Assembly: GCF_030272615.1 (NCBI RefSeq)
Contig: NC_081412.1
Location: 685,012,583-685,076,582, forward strand
Source of the DNA: Cryptomeria japonica
Lineage: Eukaryota; Streptophyta; Pinopsida; Cupressales; Cupressaceae
Length of the DNA stretch: 64,000 nucleotides
Direction of reading: 5' to 3'
Made by a program: the position numbers and the translations under genes. Shown here piece by piece: positions 1 through 11,459 of this stretch; within the stretch, counting starts at the first letter, position 1, and each line of letters starts with the position of its first letter. Below the pieces are notes generated by a model. The model saw only the letters and a program-made list of their open reading frames with translations. It did no database searches and was not told the DNA's origin.

Positions 1-144
1 TCACCACTAGTCAAAAGACTAGAGTACAACATACCGGTTGGAACAAATACCGGTTGAGCATGAGCTCATACATATAAAGGGGATCTCAATACAAGTGTGT
101 GTCCATCAATGACAATCACAACATAAACATCAAAAATGCCAACA
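1..144 (-). repeat. 3' LTR of element C (partial)
   Basis: The minus strand starts TGTTGGC at 144, directly after a polypurine tract, and runs off the window at 1. It matches the head of the 5' LTR at 8391-8533 with a few substitutions. Confidence 0.85.
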
Positions 145-159
145 ATCTCCCCCTTTGGC
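145..159 (-). promoter_or_regulatory. Polypurine tract of element C
   Basis: On the minus strand GCCAAAGGGGGAGAT lies immediately before the TGTTGGC start of the 3' LTR. This is the classical plus-strand priming site of plant Copia elements. Confidence 0.85.
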
Positions 160-222
160 ATTGATGGCAACACTTAGGAAAATAAAATTTTGACATCTAA
201 GTGTTTTACAACAAAAACTTGC

Positions 223-1986
223 TGTAGTCACATAAATCTGTCCACTTAATTAAATGAATATTTAGTATTTATTTGATTATTTAACCATCAATCAATAATT
301 AATTAAATTAATATTTAATTAATTCATCTTAACCCTCTTCTCCTATTAATTAAATAAATTATTCAATTTATTTGATTTAATTCACTTAACCAAATTCAGA
401 CCATTAATTAAATAAATAAATCATATTTATTTAATTAAATATTCTCTCACATTTAAATAAATTAATATTTATTTAAATCCCCCAAAATCCCACCTCTCAC
501 ATTTAAATAAATTAACATTTATTTAAATCACCTTTATCCTCTACCCACTTGCATTTTCCTACAAATGCAAGTTGCACAATTATTTTAAATAAATAATTTA
601 TTTAAATCACCTTTATCCTCCACCCACTTGTATTTTCCTACAAAAGCAAGTTGCACAAATATTTTAAATAAATTATTTATTTAAAATCCTATTTATCCTC
701 ACCCACTTGAAACCTTTAATGGTTTCCCTTAAAGTCTTCAAACTTGATGGCCTTAAAGTCTTCAAACTTGATGGCTTTAAAGTCTTCAAACTTGATGGCT
801 TCCTTCTATAGTCTTCTTAAGCCTTTAATGGTTTCCTTTAAAGTCTTCAAACTTGATGGCTTCCCTTAAAGTCTTCTTAAGACTTTAATGGTTTTTCCTT
901 AAAGTCTTCAAGCCTTTAATGGTTTCCCTCAAAGTCTTCAAGCATTTTAATGCTTTATCTTCCTTTTTCTCATTTAAATAAATTAATATTTATTTGAATA
1001 TTTATCCAAATGCAAATTACACCATTTAATTGAAATAAATGATTTTATTTTAATTGAAAATACCAAAATTCCTCCCACTTGCATTTTCCTACACAATCCA
1101 CTTGCATGCTTAAACCCCTTCTAGATTCTTCTAAACCCTTCCTAATTAACCTAATCCATCCCCTAAATATTGTCACATTCCTAAGCAAATTGGAGTCACT
1201 TCTCAAAGACTCTAAAGTCTTTGAAAATCAATTAATGCTTTGTGTGTTCAACAAATTAACCTCTAAAGTCTTCCAAACCACTTATGGCTCTTACATGACC
1301 ATTAATGGTTAATTCCACTTGCACCCATGGTTAAGGACTTTGACCCCTAACTTAACCCTCATGTAACCCATGTGTCTCTTCAAAGCATTTATTTCTTTGA
1401 CTAGGGTAACCATCATGTCCCCTCAAGCATTTAATGCTCCTTATCTCTCCTCTCAAGCCTCCTCATGGTGACACTTGTCAACATGGGATTGGGTTGAAAG
1501 TCTCACATGGATTGAATATCTTTCAATCCTAACCCTTGTTAAGATTACTCAATCTTAACCCTGCATTTCCCCATTTCTTCTCTAAATAGAACCCTTCTCC
1601 TCAAGCAAAGAGAGAAGCATTAGAGTATTGTTGTTATACTGGCATTAGCATAGAGCTTTCTCATAGCATCACTATCTACACTTGCATAGCATTTGCTTAT
1701 CATATTCAACCATCTTGGATCTCCATATGGCATCCATGGCTAGTGCTAAAAGCTGAGAGCTACACTCATTTGGGACTTGGAGAGGAGAGGAACAAGGGAG
1801 GAGCAACTATGAGCATCTTGATTAGCTATTTTATTCTATGTTTATATGCTTTTTATTTCATGCTTCATATCTCTCTTGATATGCCTGTTTAGGATAATCT
1901 TTTGTTGCTAACATTAACATTTGTTTCTTGTGCTCTTCTGTGTGTTGCCATCAAACAGATTTTCTAATCCTTTTTGTAGAGCATCA
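223..1986 (+). mobile_element. Solo LTR inserted in element C
   Basis: The segment begins TGTAGTCAC and ends GCATCA. It is flanked by the perfect 5-bp direct repeat CTTGC at 218-222 and 1987-1991, and removing it restores a continuous element C sequence. It contains A/T palindromes built from ATTTAAATAAAT at about 240-680, a tandem block at 708-965, a possible TATA-like CTAAATAGA near 1583 and GA-rich sequence near 1780-1810. No coding sequence is present (the short open frame at 1079-1312 has no recognisable content). It is best read as the product of LTR-LTR recombination of a Ty3/gypsy-type element; the family is inferred from the TGTAG start shared with other LTRs in the window. Confidence 0.8.
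708..965 (+). repeat. Tandem repeat in the solo LTR
   Basis: About eight imperfect copies of a unit with the core TTAAAGTCTTCAAACTTGA, alternating with CTTTAATGGTTTCC, spaced roughly 25-40 bp apart. Confidence 0.75.
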
Positions 1987-1991
1987 CTTGC

Positions 1992-2679
1992 CATTAACAA
2001 AATTGCTCCCCCTAAGTATATACACTATCCCTTAATCAATAGAGTGTATAGCAATTTTGCATTCAAAACATAATCATCAGAGCAGATAGCATATATCACA
2101 GCATATATCAAAATTTCAAAACAGATACTTCTCCCTCTGATATACTTCTCCCCCTGATATATCAAAATTTCAAAATTTAAGACCATCAAAATTTTAAAAC
2201 CATGTACTTCTCCCCCTTTGCCAACAATGACAAAGTACCGCTGCAAAAACCTATTTCCATATATATATATATATATATATATAGATAAGAGTTTATGACA
2301 ATAATGAATAATACTTGTCAAAAACTGCTTTGTAGTCCTGCAAAAATTGTTTCATGGAGAGAGACCAGGACTCAAGTAGGGAGGTCGCCACTTCCTTCTC
2401 TGTCTGCATTTGTGATACCTGTTCCTCCATGACATCTATTGTGCTCAATCCTTGGGTGACTGTCAGTGCTTCCAGGTTTAAAAAGCATTTCTGAAGAATT
2501 TGCAGTCATGGAAGTAATACCAGTTGAAGTTCCTACAAATCCCTAGATCTTGTGTTGATCTCTTGCTCTATCTTGGCTAATTGGATCTGGAACCGGTGAA
2601 CGGTTTGCCCATATGCCACAAAGGAGTTGTAAGGAGTCTTGAATGTGCTTAAGTAGGACTGTAAGTCCGTTTGAAGCTA
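1992..2679 (-). other. 3' non-coding region of element C
   Basis: This is the stretch between the second ORF and the 3' LTR of C (the solo LTR interrupts it). It holds an (AT)n microsatellite at 2259-2283. On the minus strand it has several GGGGGAG or GAGGGAG purine tracts (near 2004-2011, 2131-2152 and 2208-2218) that resemble the true polypurine tract. I see no gene. Confidence 0.6.
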
Positions 2680-5601
2680 TTACTTCTTAGCTAGCACATC
2701 ATCACAAAATAGATGAGGTTGACAGATTTTGCTGAGTAGCAAGTTTCCCTCATCCAAAGCACTCCTTATGTCCTTTTGATCCTTTGACAGTTCAGTCCTA
2801 AGCTCATTCAGTTTCTTCACCAGAGCAACATTAAGAGCCTTTTGGTGCTCTTTCTTTACATTGGCCTCAGCTACTTCTTCTAGGCTTTGCACCTGATCAT
2901 CCACTATAGTACACAAAAGTTTGAGTTGTGCTAGTGATGAATCAGTGTCAGGAAGATTAGTACCGGGGATTAAACCGGTGAGTGTGTCTACAGCTTCCTG
3001 AATGATGTCTTGTTCCTTTTTCCTGTGGATGATCTCAAGACACTCTTGAGAAACCTTGATGCTCTGCATAAGTTCTAACTCGCTTGCAGATTGGAGATTG
3101 ATAGGACTAGAGAGATCAACGGGTGAGGGTTGACTTCCGGTTTCCTTCGGAGTCTCCACCTGAGAGCATTTTTCCGCTTCACCTTCCTTGGCTTCTTCAA
3201 CTTTCTTCTTTTCCGCTTCTCTTCTCTTCTCTTCTTCCTTGTCTTCTTTTGCCTTTTTCTTCTCCTCTGCTCTCCTCTTCTGCTCTTCATTTTCTTCTTC
3301 TTTCCTCTTCTTCTTCTCTTCCTCTTCCTTTTTCTTCTTTTCTTCCTCTTCCTTCTTCTTTTCTTCTTCTTCCTTCTTCCTCTTTTCTTCCTTGTCCTCT
3401 TCTTTCTTTTTCCTTTCTTCTTCTTGCTTCTTTTTCTCTTCATCTTTTCTTTTCTCCTCTTCCTCTTTCTTTTTCTCTTCCTCCTTTCTTTGTTTCTCAT
3501 CTTCATCCTTCTTCTTTTTCTCTTCTTCTTTGTCTTTTGCCGCTTGTTGTGTGTCCATAGCTTGTTCACCACACTGATCGGCATGTTGCCCCTGTTCAGT
3601 TCCCTTAGATGGTATATCCTGAGTGACATCTTCTGTATCCAGGGCATCAACATCTATGGTGTCAATTGGTTCCTCCACCAAGTTTCCTTCCTCATCAAAA
3701 ACTTCATCCGGTTTGGAAATAACCTATTCCTTTTCCGCTTGGAGGTTGGCCATTCAAGCTTTGTGTGAACTAATAGCATGGGCCATGTGTTGATGTGTAT
3801 CCTTTTCTACATCATCAACTCTCCCTTCCAACAACCAGAGTCTTCTTCTCCTTGTGAAGAAGAGACCTTCATTTTGATCTAATACATCAAATAATTCTGA
3901 GTTTGAGAGTTCAGGGAAGTAATGTGCAAAAAGTGTCTCCCTAATCTCTTGTTCCTTTTCAATGGCAATGCACCATTTGTTATCCAATGCTTTATACAAT
4001 GAATCCAGTGTCTAAGATTTAATCTCTGATGGTGACCGGTCATTTCTACATAAATAAAGAATAATCTCCTACAGTACTTCATCTTTTTCCTCACTATTGA
4101 AATCATCATAATAATCAATTAAATCATGAAGTAACTTTGTCCTAATATTCTTTACTGTTCTTTGACAATGTGTCAAAGGTTTGTAAGAGGAGATATCTAT
4201 ATTTACCGGTGCGGATGTTGCCAGTTCATTCTTCTTCACCTTCTTGGTCTGTCTAGCCTTCTTTGGCTGTTCATCAGACTCAGTTTCTTCAGAGTCCAGT
4301 TCATTTGCCTTAGTCTTCCTCTTTCTTTTGAAGACTTTTGCTGGTGTTGCCTCCAATTTCTTCTTTGTCGGTGACCGCTTGGTCACTTTTGGAGTCTCTG
4401 TGGTAGCTGGTGTTGATGCCGCAGGCACTGCCTTAGCTTTCTTGGCTGCTGGTTCTTCTCCCTTCTTCACTGATGGTTCTTCAATTGGTGTGATCCTCTC
4501 CAAGTAGGTTCTAGTTTGCTTCGCCTTTGGATCAAGAGGTGAGGCAATAAGGGTTGAAGCATACCCTTCTAGCATGTCATACATGACTTCATAGCCCATA
4601 GGCTCCACTTCCTCCATTCTAGTCTCAACAGCCTCCATTAGACATTTGTCCACCTAAATAGTGAAACAGATGTCATCTTCATACTTCTTCACTATGTCAC
4701 CTGAGATTCGCATCCTCTGACTCATTTTTCTTTTGAACTCATCAAAGTATTTGTTTAGTATCTCAGGGTAGCCAGTTCCAATGGCTTGCACACTTTCCTT
4801 TATCTACTTGGTTACTGGTTGGTCAGGGGACCACTGGACATCTCCTACACCCGAAAAGTAGCCTTGGAAATAGAAAAACAATCCTACCAGTAGTTGTCCA
4901 AATTTAAATCTCAGTGAATTGTCCTTTTTGATTGCCTTGAGATTTGATAGGAGTTGCCTTTGCATACCGGTGCATAAGTCAAATGATTTATCCTCTATAA
5001 TAATCTAGTAAGGAACATTTACCGCTACAGTAGATACAGAATTAATCCTGCTGGCTGAGAATGTCCTATAGCCTACCACCATGCAGGCGTATTTTACCAG
5101 TTCATCCTTGATAGGATTAACTGTCATACCTCATGAATCACTTGTCGAACCAGTGAGCTTGGTCATTTCCATTTTGCTTACCGTTCTCAGGGCTCATACT
5201 TCCCCTGTGTTGCAGAAACCGGTGACTGCATGAATTGCCTCAGGCGTGATATCATGCATTCTCTCCAGGTACATCTTGTCACCATGGACTCTACTCAGGA
5301 TGATTTTGATGTGATCCTCTGTGAAATCTTCCAAAAAATACACCGCATTATGGACTTTCTTCTTCTCTAAGATACTGAACTCTGATTTGATCCTTTTGTC
5401 CTTACCGCAAAATAGACCTAATTGAGTATGAATGGCTAAGGACCCTAGGTCTTCTATCTTGCAATCAATATAGTCTGAAATTCCTTCTTCGACTATGACT
5501 CCAGCTAGGACTTGTGACAAAGCATTATACTTGGACTTCCTCTGAGTGAAATTTTCTGACTCAATGGATGTGCTTGAACTGGTATGAGATGCAGAAGCCA
5601 T
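2680..5601 (-). pseudogene. Long second ORF of element C, unknown function, broken by stops
   Basis: A single reading frame of about 970 codons runs from ATG at 5601 to the stop at 2680. Nine internal stops interrupt it (TGA 5196-5194, TGA 5133-5131, TAG 5007-5005, TAG 4806-4804, TAG 4656-4654, TAG 4071-4069, TAG 4014-4012, TGA 3756-3754, TAG 3726-3724), but I see no frameshift. The N-terminal part is a globular-looking alpha/beta region with a conserved-looking ITPEAIHAVTGF segment. The middle is Lys/Pro/Thr-rich (about 4490-4220) and followed by a region that includes TRRRRLWLLEGR. The last third is an extreme Glu/Lys block (about 3540-3190) that is probably charged single helix or coiled coil, ending in a leucine-rich tail. 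I do not recognise the family; no RT, integrase or protease motif is present. ATG 5601 is chosen because upstream in-frame codons lack an ATG. It follows the gag-like ORF of C on the same strand after a 445-bp gap that looks like a promoter. A captured host gene or an element-specific accessory protein are both possible. Confidence 0.6.
3190..3540 (-). repeat. Glu/Lys codon-repeat tract
   Basis: The plus strand is almost pure TTC/TTT/CCT, so the minus strand is a GAA/GAG/AAG tract encoding the charged block of the second ORF. It generates long open frames in other frames and on the plus strand (3123-3768) that are compositional only. Confidence 0.8.
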
Positions 5602-6045
5602 TGAAGAGTATTTCAAGAATACAAAAAATACCTTTCAAACACAAATTTAGGGCTTCCTGATTCTGCTTTGCTTCTCTCTCCGTCGGATGCCAAATCACCG
5701 CTTTGAGTTCTCCACTGCCGATTGCAAACTATATTTGAATCTCCTTCAAATCTCTCCAACTCCTCGAAATATAAGCTAAAATCGCCTTCTCTACACTCTA
5801 CACTTGAAAACTTTTCTTTGCTCGAAAAACAGATAGTGAGAAATGATTTGAAAATTGCATTTATACATGTCTCTCACCTACCATCATTAATGCTCCTATA
5901 TTAGGGCATAAACCCTAATTTGCCTTTTTACCATTTCCAGTCTTCTGCCAAGTGACAGGTGTAGCATACCGGTTAAGGTCTTTTACCGGTGTTAACCGGG
6001 GGTTCGAAAGCATTTTGCCGTTTGCTCCCCCTAAGCCTTTGAGGC
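5602..6045 (-). promoter_or_regulatory. Promoter-like region upstream of the second ORF of C
   Basis: On the minus strand a TATAAAT box lies at 5865-5859, about 258 nt before ATG 5601. A telo-box-type AAACCCTAA (on the plus strand) lies at 5910-5918, inside the near-palindrome TTAGGG...AACCCTAA just upstream of the TATA box. The leader between box and ATG is gene-like and has no long ORF. A second purine tract, TTAGGGGGAGCAAA, lies at the gag-side edge (about 6023-6036). Promoter activity is inferred. Confidence 0.5.
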
Positions 6046-7323
6046 TTAGTTTGTCGGTTCAAATATTTCCACACTGGGTGCAGAAACTGGTTCCTCCTCC
6101 AATAATATTGGTTTCTTCTTCCATACTTTCTTCATGTCTTCTTGAGCTTTTTCAACATCTATTTCTCCTTCCTGAGTGACCGGTATATCATCAAATATAC
6201 TTTTTCTGCTTCTGCAGAATCTTGCAATGTGACCCGGTTTGTTGCAGTGATAGCAAACAAGTCCAGGTGCTCTCCAAGGTCCATTGTACATGTTTCCATT
6301 CTTCCTTCTGCATGTTGTAGCAGTGTGACCATGACCATGATAGATCATACAACTTTCTCTCCATCCAGTTGCCACTTGATGACCATCGCTTCTTGACTAA
6401 TGATTGAAGACATTAAACCGGTTGTGGTTCCGGTTCATAAAAGATTCAGGACCAGTTCCTTTGGTCCTCTGAGGATATCTTCTGGTGTTATCCATTACAG
6501 ACCTGCATTCAAATGCTCTATGCCCAAACTTGTTGCATGCATAACAATGACCATTGAACTTATTGGATTTAGGTATATTGTTGATAAAATAAGGAAAATT
6601 ATTGTAGGCTTTGCTCCTACACACATTGGCAGTGTGTCCTTCTTTAAGACAGTTAAAGCAAACAGGTTTGAATTTTTGCTTACCTTTTCGTTTGAGTGTC
6701 GGTTGCTTCTTTGATGCTTCAACATTTGTCCTTGAGGATTCTCCTTCCTCATGTCCAGAAAAACCAAGACCATTGGTATTCTTTGTCAGTCTAGATGACT
6801 CAAGCTTTTGCTCTAGTCTGACTGTACTTTTGCCAAACCTAGCTAGTATTTCCTTTGATTCAAAGAGTTCTTTGGAAATAGCAGTGTTTGTCTCCATAAG
6901 ACTTGCATTTTCTGAGATGGCAATGTTCAATTCTCCTTGCATGTCTTCTTTCTCCATGCTGCTCTCATGAAGGCGAGTAGTTATTGCACTAATCTCTTGT
7001 TTCAACTTGGAGATCTCATGATCTCTGTCTTTTACCAGATCTTCAGCCTTTCTCCGGTTCTCAAGCTCTTGGCTAAACCGAATAGTCAGTCCTTCCAACT
7101 CCTTTCTCAGATTGGAGTTTGAAGCATTCAGCTTATTCACTTCAGCAATCATAGCTTCCATGTTAGCTTCATCTTCAGAACTACTTTCAGATAGTTCTAT
7201 CAGCCTCTCTACATGTTCTCTTCTTTTTGCTTGAGATGCCTTGTATTTGACCATAAGATCATCATAGGCTTGCTCAGACTTAGTGAACCGTTGAGTAAGT
7301 TCCCTCAATGTGTATTCTCCCAT
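6046..7323 (-). pseudogene. Gag-like coiled-coil/zinc-knuckle protein of element C
   Basis: Translation starts at ATG 7323 (MGEYTLRELTQRF), 36 nt past the primer site, and runs about 425 codons to 6046 with one in-frame TAG at 6399-6397. Residues about 1-190 are strongly heptad-like (coiled coil). Four knuckle motifs follow: CFNCLKEGHTANVC and CYACNKFGHRAFEC are intact CCHC boxes, CMIYHGHGHTATTC has lost its second Cys, and CYHCNKPGHIARFC, beyond the stop, is intact. CCHC boxes bind retroelement RNA in Gag. The usual capsid-like Gag core is not recognisable, so this may be a shortened Gag starting directly with the coiled coil. A frame extending upstream of 7323 only reads the LTR and primer site, and was not used. 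Confidence 0.75.
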
Positions 7324-7359
7324 ATCTCTTTCCAAGTGGTTAAACTTATAGAAAGCTTG

Positions 7360-7371
7360 GCTCTGATACCA
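7360..7371 (-). promoter_or_regulatory. Primer binding site of element C
   Basis: On the minus strand TGGTATCAGAGC lies five bases after the CA end of the 5' LTR. This 12-mer is the primer site complementary to initiator Met-tRNA used by plant Copia elements. Confidence 0.9.
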
Positions 7372-7376
7372 ATTTA

Positions 7377-8533
7377 TGAATACTAAGAGGGGGGGTGAAT
7401 TAGTATGCCAAAACACCTTGCACTAAAACACTTACACAATCTAGAGATAAACCGGTAAAGCAGTCTGACAATCAAACCAATTATCACACATACAAACCAA
7501 AATGTGAATAAACCATTCATGCACAAAAGCAATACAACCATAACACAAGATATTTGACGTGGAAACCCAACTGGGAAAAACCACGGTGAGATGGAACTCA
7601 CAAGTCACTATCTGCAGAATAGAAACCAAACCGGTTAAGGTCTTACAATGTTCTTCACCAGAACAGATCTTGTTAGGAATCTCAATCTCTGTTAGGAGAT
7701 AAGTCCAATTAAAGACTACCTTTTTAGAGGATTTTAGATTCACATGTGTGAACCACCTTGTTAGAGGATTTTACAAAGGCTTTGAGGCCTACCCGATTAA
7801 GGGCTACAAACTTGTCAAAGATGTGAGTAATCAACAAGTGTTTGATCTATCTACTAGCACAAACTGCTTGGTTAGATCCAATATTGCTCACAGCTAATGC
7901 ATTCCAGCATTACTTCAGTCTTCTCTATCTCACTCTCAGTTACAACTCAATCTTCTCTAATAAGATCACTCTACTCTTCCACCTTAAACCCTAGCTCAAC
8001 ATAAACCCTATTCATAGCTCCTTCAACAACTTGAAAACCCTAGACATGATGTCCTTTTAAAGGAATCTGATTTCATGTCAGTCCAATAGGATTACATTAC
8101 AATTTCCTAGGTTTAGTGAATCTAGACATACTTAGTAACAAAACACAAGAATCACTGTCAATGTGTCAGCACCGTCAAACAATCAGTGGATTGGTAACTC
8201 ATCACAAAATGTCAGTTGGTAACTCATCACAGAGTGTTACCGGTTTATACAAAATGCCAGTTTTCGGTTTGACAAAAATGAAGATTGGTAAGAATGTGTT
8301 GTGTCGCTTTGCTTCCTCATACCGCTTGTGATCTGCGAACCGCTTGGGGTCGACATGCTGCTTCAAACCAGGAAACACATTCTGCAAAATCACCACTAGT
8401 CAAAAGACTAGAGTACAACATACCAGTTGGAACAAATACTGGTTTAGCATGAGCTCATACATATAAAGGGGATCTCAATACAAGTGTGTGTCCATCAATA
8501 ACAATCACAACATAAACATAAAAAATGTCAACA
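7377..8533 (-). repeat. 5' LTR of element C
   Basis: This 1157-bp LTR on the minus strand starts TGTTGAC at 8533 and ends TTCA at 7377, next to the primer site. The inner end is inferred from the primer site because the matching 3' LTR runs out of the window. ACCGGT-like hexamers recur in it. No gene is seen in it. Confidence 0.8.
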
Positions 8534-9978
8534 ATCCCAGGTGGTAAACACAACAACTACATTCTTCCTCCACCACCTCGTGAAGACCCACATAGTTACA
8601 TTCCTCCAACCGATACATGATATCATTCTTGTGTTCCTCCTCCCAGTGGTCATTAAAATAATTCCATTCCTCCTCCTCCTCCTCGTCCACCTAGTGTCTT
8701 AGGCATAGGGATAAATCAAAGGAGTACAACACCACCTAATGATGATTTGCAACAAGTGAGAGAATTGCAACAATAAATGGCTACTATGAACACTCCTATC
8801 AAGACTTACACATGTTTTAGGATATTTTTCCTTATCCTTTCAAAAGGACTATACCCATGCCACCATTTCTCCCTAATTTTGATATGCCTAAATTTGACAA
8901 GTACAAGGGAAAAGGTGATCCTAAGGAACATATTCATGAATTCTTCAGTATTTGTATAGAGGTTGATCATGATGATTCTTACCTAATGCACCTCTTCCCA
9001 CATAGTCTAGGGGCATAAGCTATGGAGTGGTTTTCATGATTACCTCTTGCAATTAGTTCTTGGGGTGACTTGGTTAATAAATTCATTCAATACTTCTCCT
9101 ACAACATTGAGTATGAGGTTTTAGTGACAATTTTATGTACCACCAAACAACGTAATAGGGAGTCTTTTGCATCATTTTACAAAGATGAAAAAGTTTGTCT
9201 ATTAGTTTCCCTTGCCATGTTCCACAAAAACAAATGGTTGATATGTTCACATAGAACCTAAATCAAGAAATTGGATATGAGCTTTAAAAGTCATATTTGA
9301 CCATGTTTTAAGAATTTGTTGAGAAAGTGTTGACTATTGAGAAGGTCCTTCTTGAACAAGGTATTATAAAAAATTTCAAAGAAAACAAAGATGATTTTAA
9401 TTCATGCGAAAAGCCTCAGTTTTGGAACAAGAATAAGAATATTGTTAATGATGGGGTTGTGGATGCAAACATGGCAAAACCTTTGGTAAGCTTTCCCAAA
9501 ACTAGTTCATTAAGAAATCAAGTAAATACCCAAAGGGAAACAAGGCCTATGACACAAAGGAAATACACACATTTGGGAGGACCAATTTATTCAGAATTTA
9601 AAAAGCTAGTTGATAATAAGCTCATTACGTTACCAAAAAAATGACCATTTGAACCCATAGTCAAGCCTTCATTATGGAAAGATAATGAATATTGTGAATA
9701 TAAACAAAGGGCACAAGTCTAGGAATTGTCATAAGATTAAGAACCTCAATTAAGACCTCATTGAGAATGATACAATTGAAGTTGAGGATCATTCATCTAA
9801 TGAAGAACATGTGGTGTTTAAGGATACCTTACCTAAACATGATAAAGAAAAATCTCCCAAGACTACTCCTAATGCCAATGCCAATTGCGCCAATGTCTCA
9901 TACGAATATATAGTTAACCATATTTCTAATATGGACCATCATGTTTCTACCATAACTATAAAAGACAAAACTGCTATG
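8534..9978 (+). pseudogene. Gag of old Tat-type element H, N-terminal part
   Basis: Conceptual translation with several stops and frameshifts matches the gag of element T (minus strand, 32510-30820) step by step: a Pro-rich N-terminal part; the block PKFDKYKGKGDPKEHIHEF (T has PKFNKYRGRGDPKAHIRQF); YLMHLFPHSLG and AMEWF; the EKVLLEQGIIKNFKENKDDF block at 9342-9401; and VSTITIKDK near 9950. Gag packages the element RNA. The copy is heavily decayed and ends abruptly at 9978, where a large insertion begins; it resumes at 36739. Its left part lies beyond the window, behind element C. Confidence 0.85.
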
Positions 9979-10440
9979 TGGGTATGTACAAGATCATGGG
10001 GGGCCAAAAAGTGGCAATGGAGAAAAAAATGTGTTTTAAACCTTTCCAAACACACCAAAAACTGCTTTGACTTTTTGTTTGGGTCGGCCAAAATTTGAAT
10101 TTGGTTTGGTAATACCAAACCAAATCGAATATCCGTTAATATTGGATATATCTGATATTAATGCATATCCGATTTGTGATGTCACTATTGTGATGTCATC
10201 TTTTTTTCAAATTGGATATCCGTTTTTCTCAACATAAAAAGTATAGTTTAGTAAAATGGGCATAACTTTTGCGTTTCTTATTGAAATTTTGATTTTTAAT
10301 AGGCATTGGAAAGGTAATTCAGAGACCTATCAAATGGATAAATTAATTTTATGATATTTTAGACCAAAAATTTAATTATAATCATTTGAAGTTAGTCCTT
10401 CAATTTTAAAAATTTAAATACTCACAAATTTTGCATACAA
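9979..10440 (+). repeat. Left terminal inverted repeat region
   Basis: A 20-bp terminal match and the longer inverted homology (GGATATCCGTTTTT, GGGCATAACTTTTG, GGAAAGGTAATT and neighbours) pair with 36738-35600 on the other side. The arms are diverged, and the right arm carries about 0.7 kb of extra sequence. Confidence 0.65.
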
Positions 10441-11459
10441 AGTCTCATTTTTTTTCCTATCACCTCCTTTATCTATCACTTGTCTATCTATATTTATATA
10501 AATATATTTTATCTATCTCTTTCTTGTCTTCTTATATCACTTATTTTCTCATCCCGTTTAGATAAATAAATTCCTAATTTGCATGCATCTCTGCATTTAT
10601 CTCCATCTTTCTATTCCTATCTCTCCCTCTCCCACTCCATCATTCTCACTCCTTATTTCTATATTTCTCTCTAATAATCTCTCTTCTCTCTATTTATCTC
10701 CCTCCTCTACCTTATCCTACGTATACTTATATATTACTTGTCTCTATCACCTCCTTTCTCTCTATATCTTGTCCCATCTATCTCTATATCCCTATAGATC
10801 TATCTTCATGTATATTTATATCTCATTATCTCTAAATCTCACTTATTCACTCCATCTCTCCCTCCATTTGTTTTACTCTCTCTATCACTTTCTATCTATA
10901 TCTATCTCTATCTCCATATTCACTTCTTCATCTCTTTCCCTATCAATCTCTCTTTCTATATGTTCCTCTATCTTTATATATCTTCCTCCATACATGATTA
11001 ATCTACTCTATATCTTCCTCTATCGCCCTCTTGAAGTATCTTTCCCTTTCTCTACCTTTATCTCTTTATTTACTCCATCTTTATATATCTTTGGCTCTCT
11101 TCCCACATCCTTCTCTATAGTGCCTTTATATATCTCTATATCTCCCTCTTTCTCTCTCTCCCTCTCTATCTATCCCTGTCTATAATCTCTATCTCTCTTT
11201 CTCACTCTCTTGCACTATCTATATCTCTCTATCTATCAAAAAATTTCTTTCTTTATATCTCTATATCTCTTCATTTTTCTCCCTCACTTCATACTCCTTA
11301 AGTTTTTCTCCCTCACTTCATACTCCTTAAGTTTTTCTCCCTCTCACTTCATACTCATTAATATCTATATCTCTATTTATGTCCTTGTCCTTTAGTTCTT
11401 CTCCCTCTCTTTATCTCTTCATCTCTCTTTCACCCTTATATCTCTCCCTATTCGAGACT
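10441..11459 (+). repeat. CT-rich low-complexity region
   Basis: The sequence is dominated by CTCTCTATCTCTATAT-type runs, with a 31-bp duplication near 11278-11340 (CTCCCTCACTTCATACTCC). Open frames such as 10583-11185 translate to Ser/Leu/Ile/Tyr repeats and are compositional artefacts. No gene is seen. Confidence 0.8.

Larger units (their letters stand above)
1..8533 (-). mobile_element. Element C: pol-less Copia/Sirevirus-like LTR retroelement
   Basis: Read on the minus strand, the order is 5' LTR (8533-7377), primer site, a coiled-coil/zinc-knuckle gag-like ORF, a second long ORF, polypurine tract, and the start of a 3' LTR (144-1, cut by the window edge). Positions 1-144 and 8391-8533 are nearly identical, which defines the LTR heads. 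No protease, integrase, RT or RNase H can be recognised, so the element must have relied on enzymes from another copy. The initiator-Met-type primer site, the GGGGGAG polypurine tracts and the zinc knuckles resemble Copia elements of the Sirevirus group; that placement is inference. A solo LTR is inserted at 223-1986. The right flank (8534 on) is gag of element H, so C inserted into H. Confidence 0.82.

Noticed and set aside
1079-1312. A 77-codon ORF in the solo LTR
   Set aside because: No homology features and built from the local AAAGTCTT repeat; no support as a gene.
3123-3768. Long plus-strand open frames rich in Phe/Leu/Ser, looking like membrane proteins
   Set aside because: They are shadows of the Glu/Lys repeat tract of the minus-strand ORF; composition explains them entirely.
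10583-11395. A 200-codon plus-strand frame of Ser/Leu/Ile/Tyr
   Set aside because: Pure CTCTCTATCT-type low complexity; no domain and no gene context.
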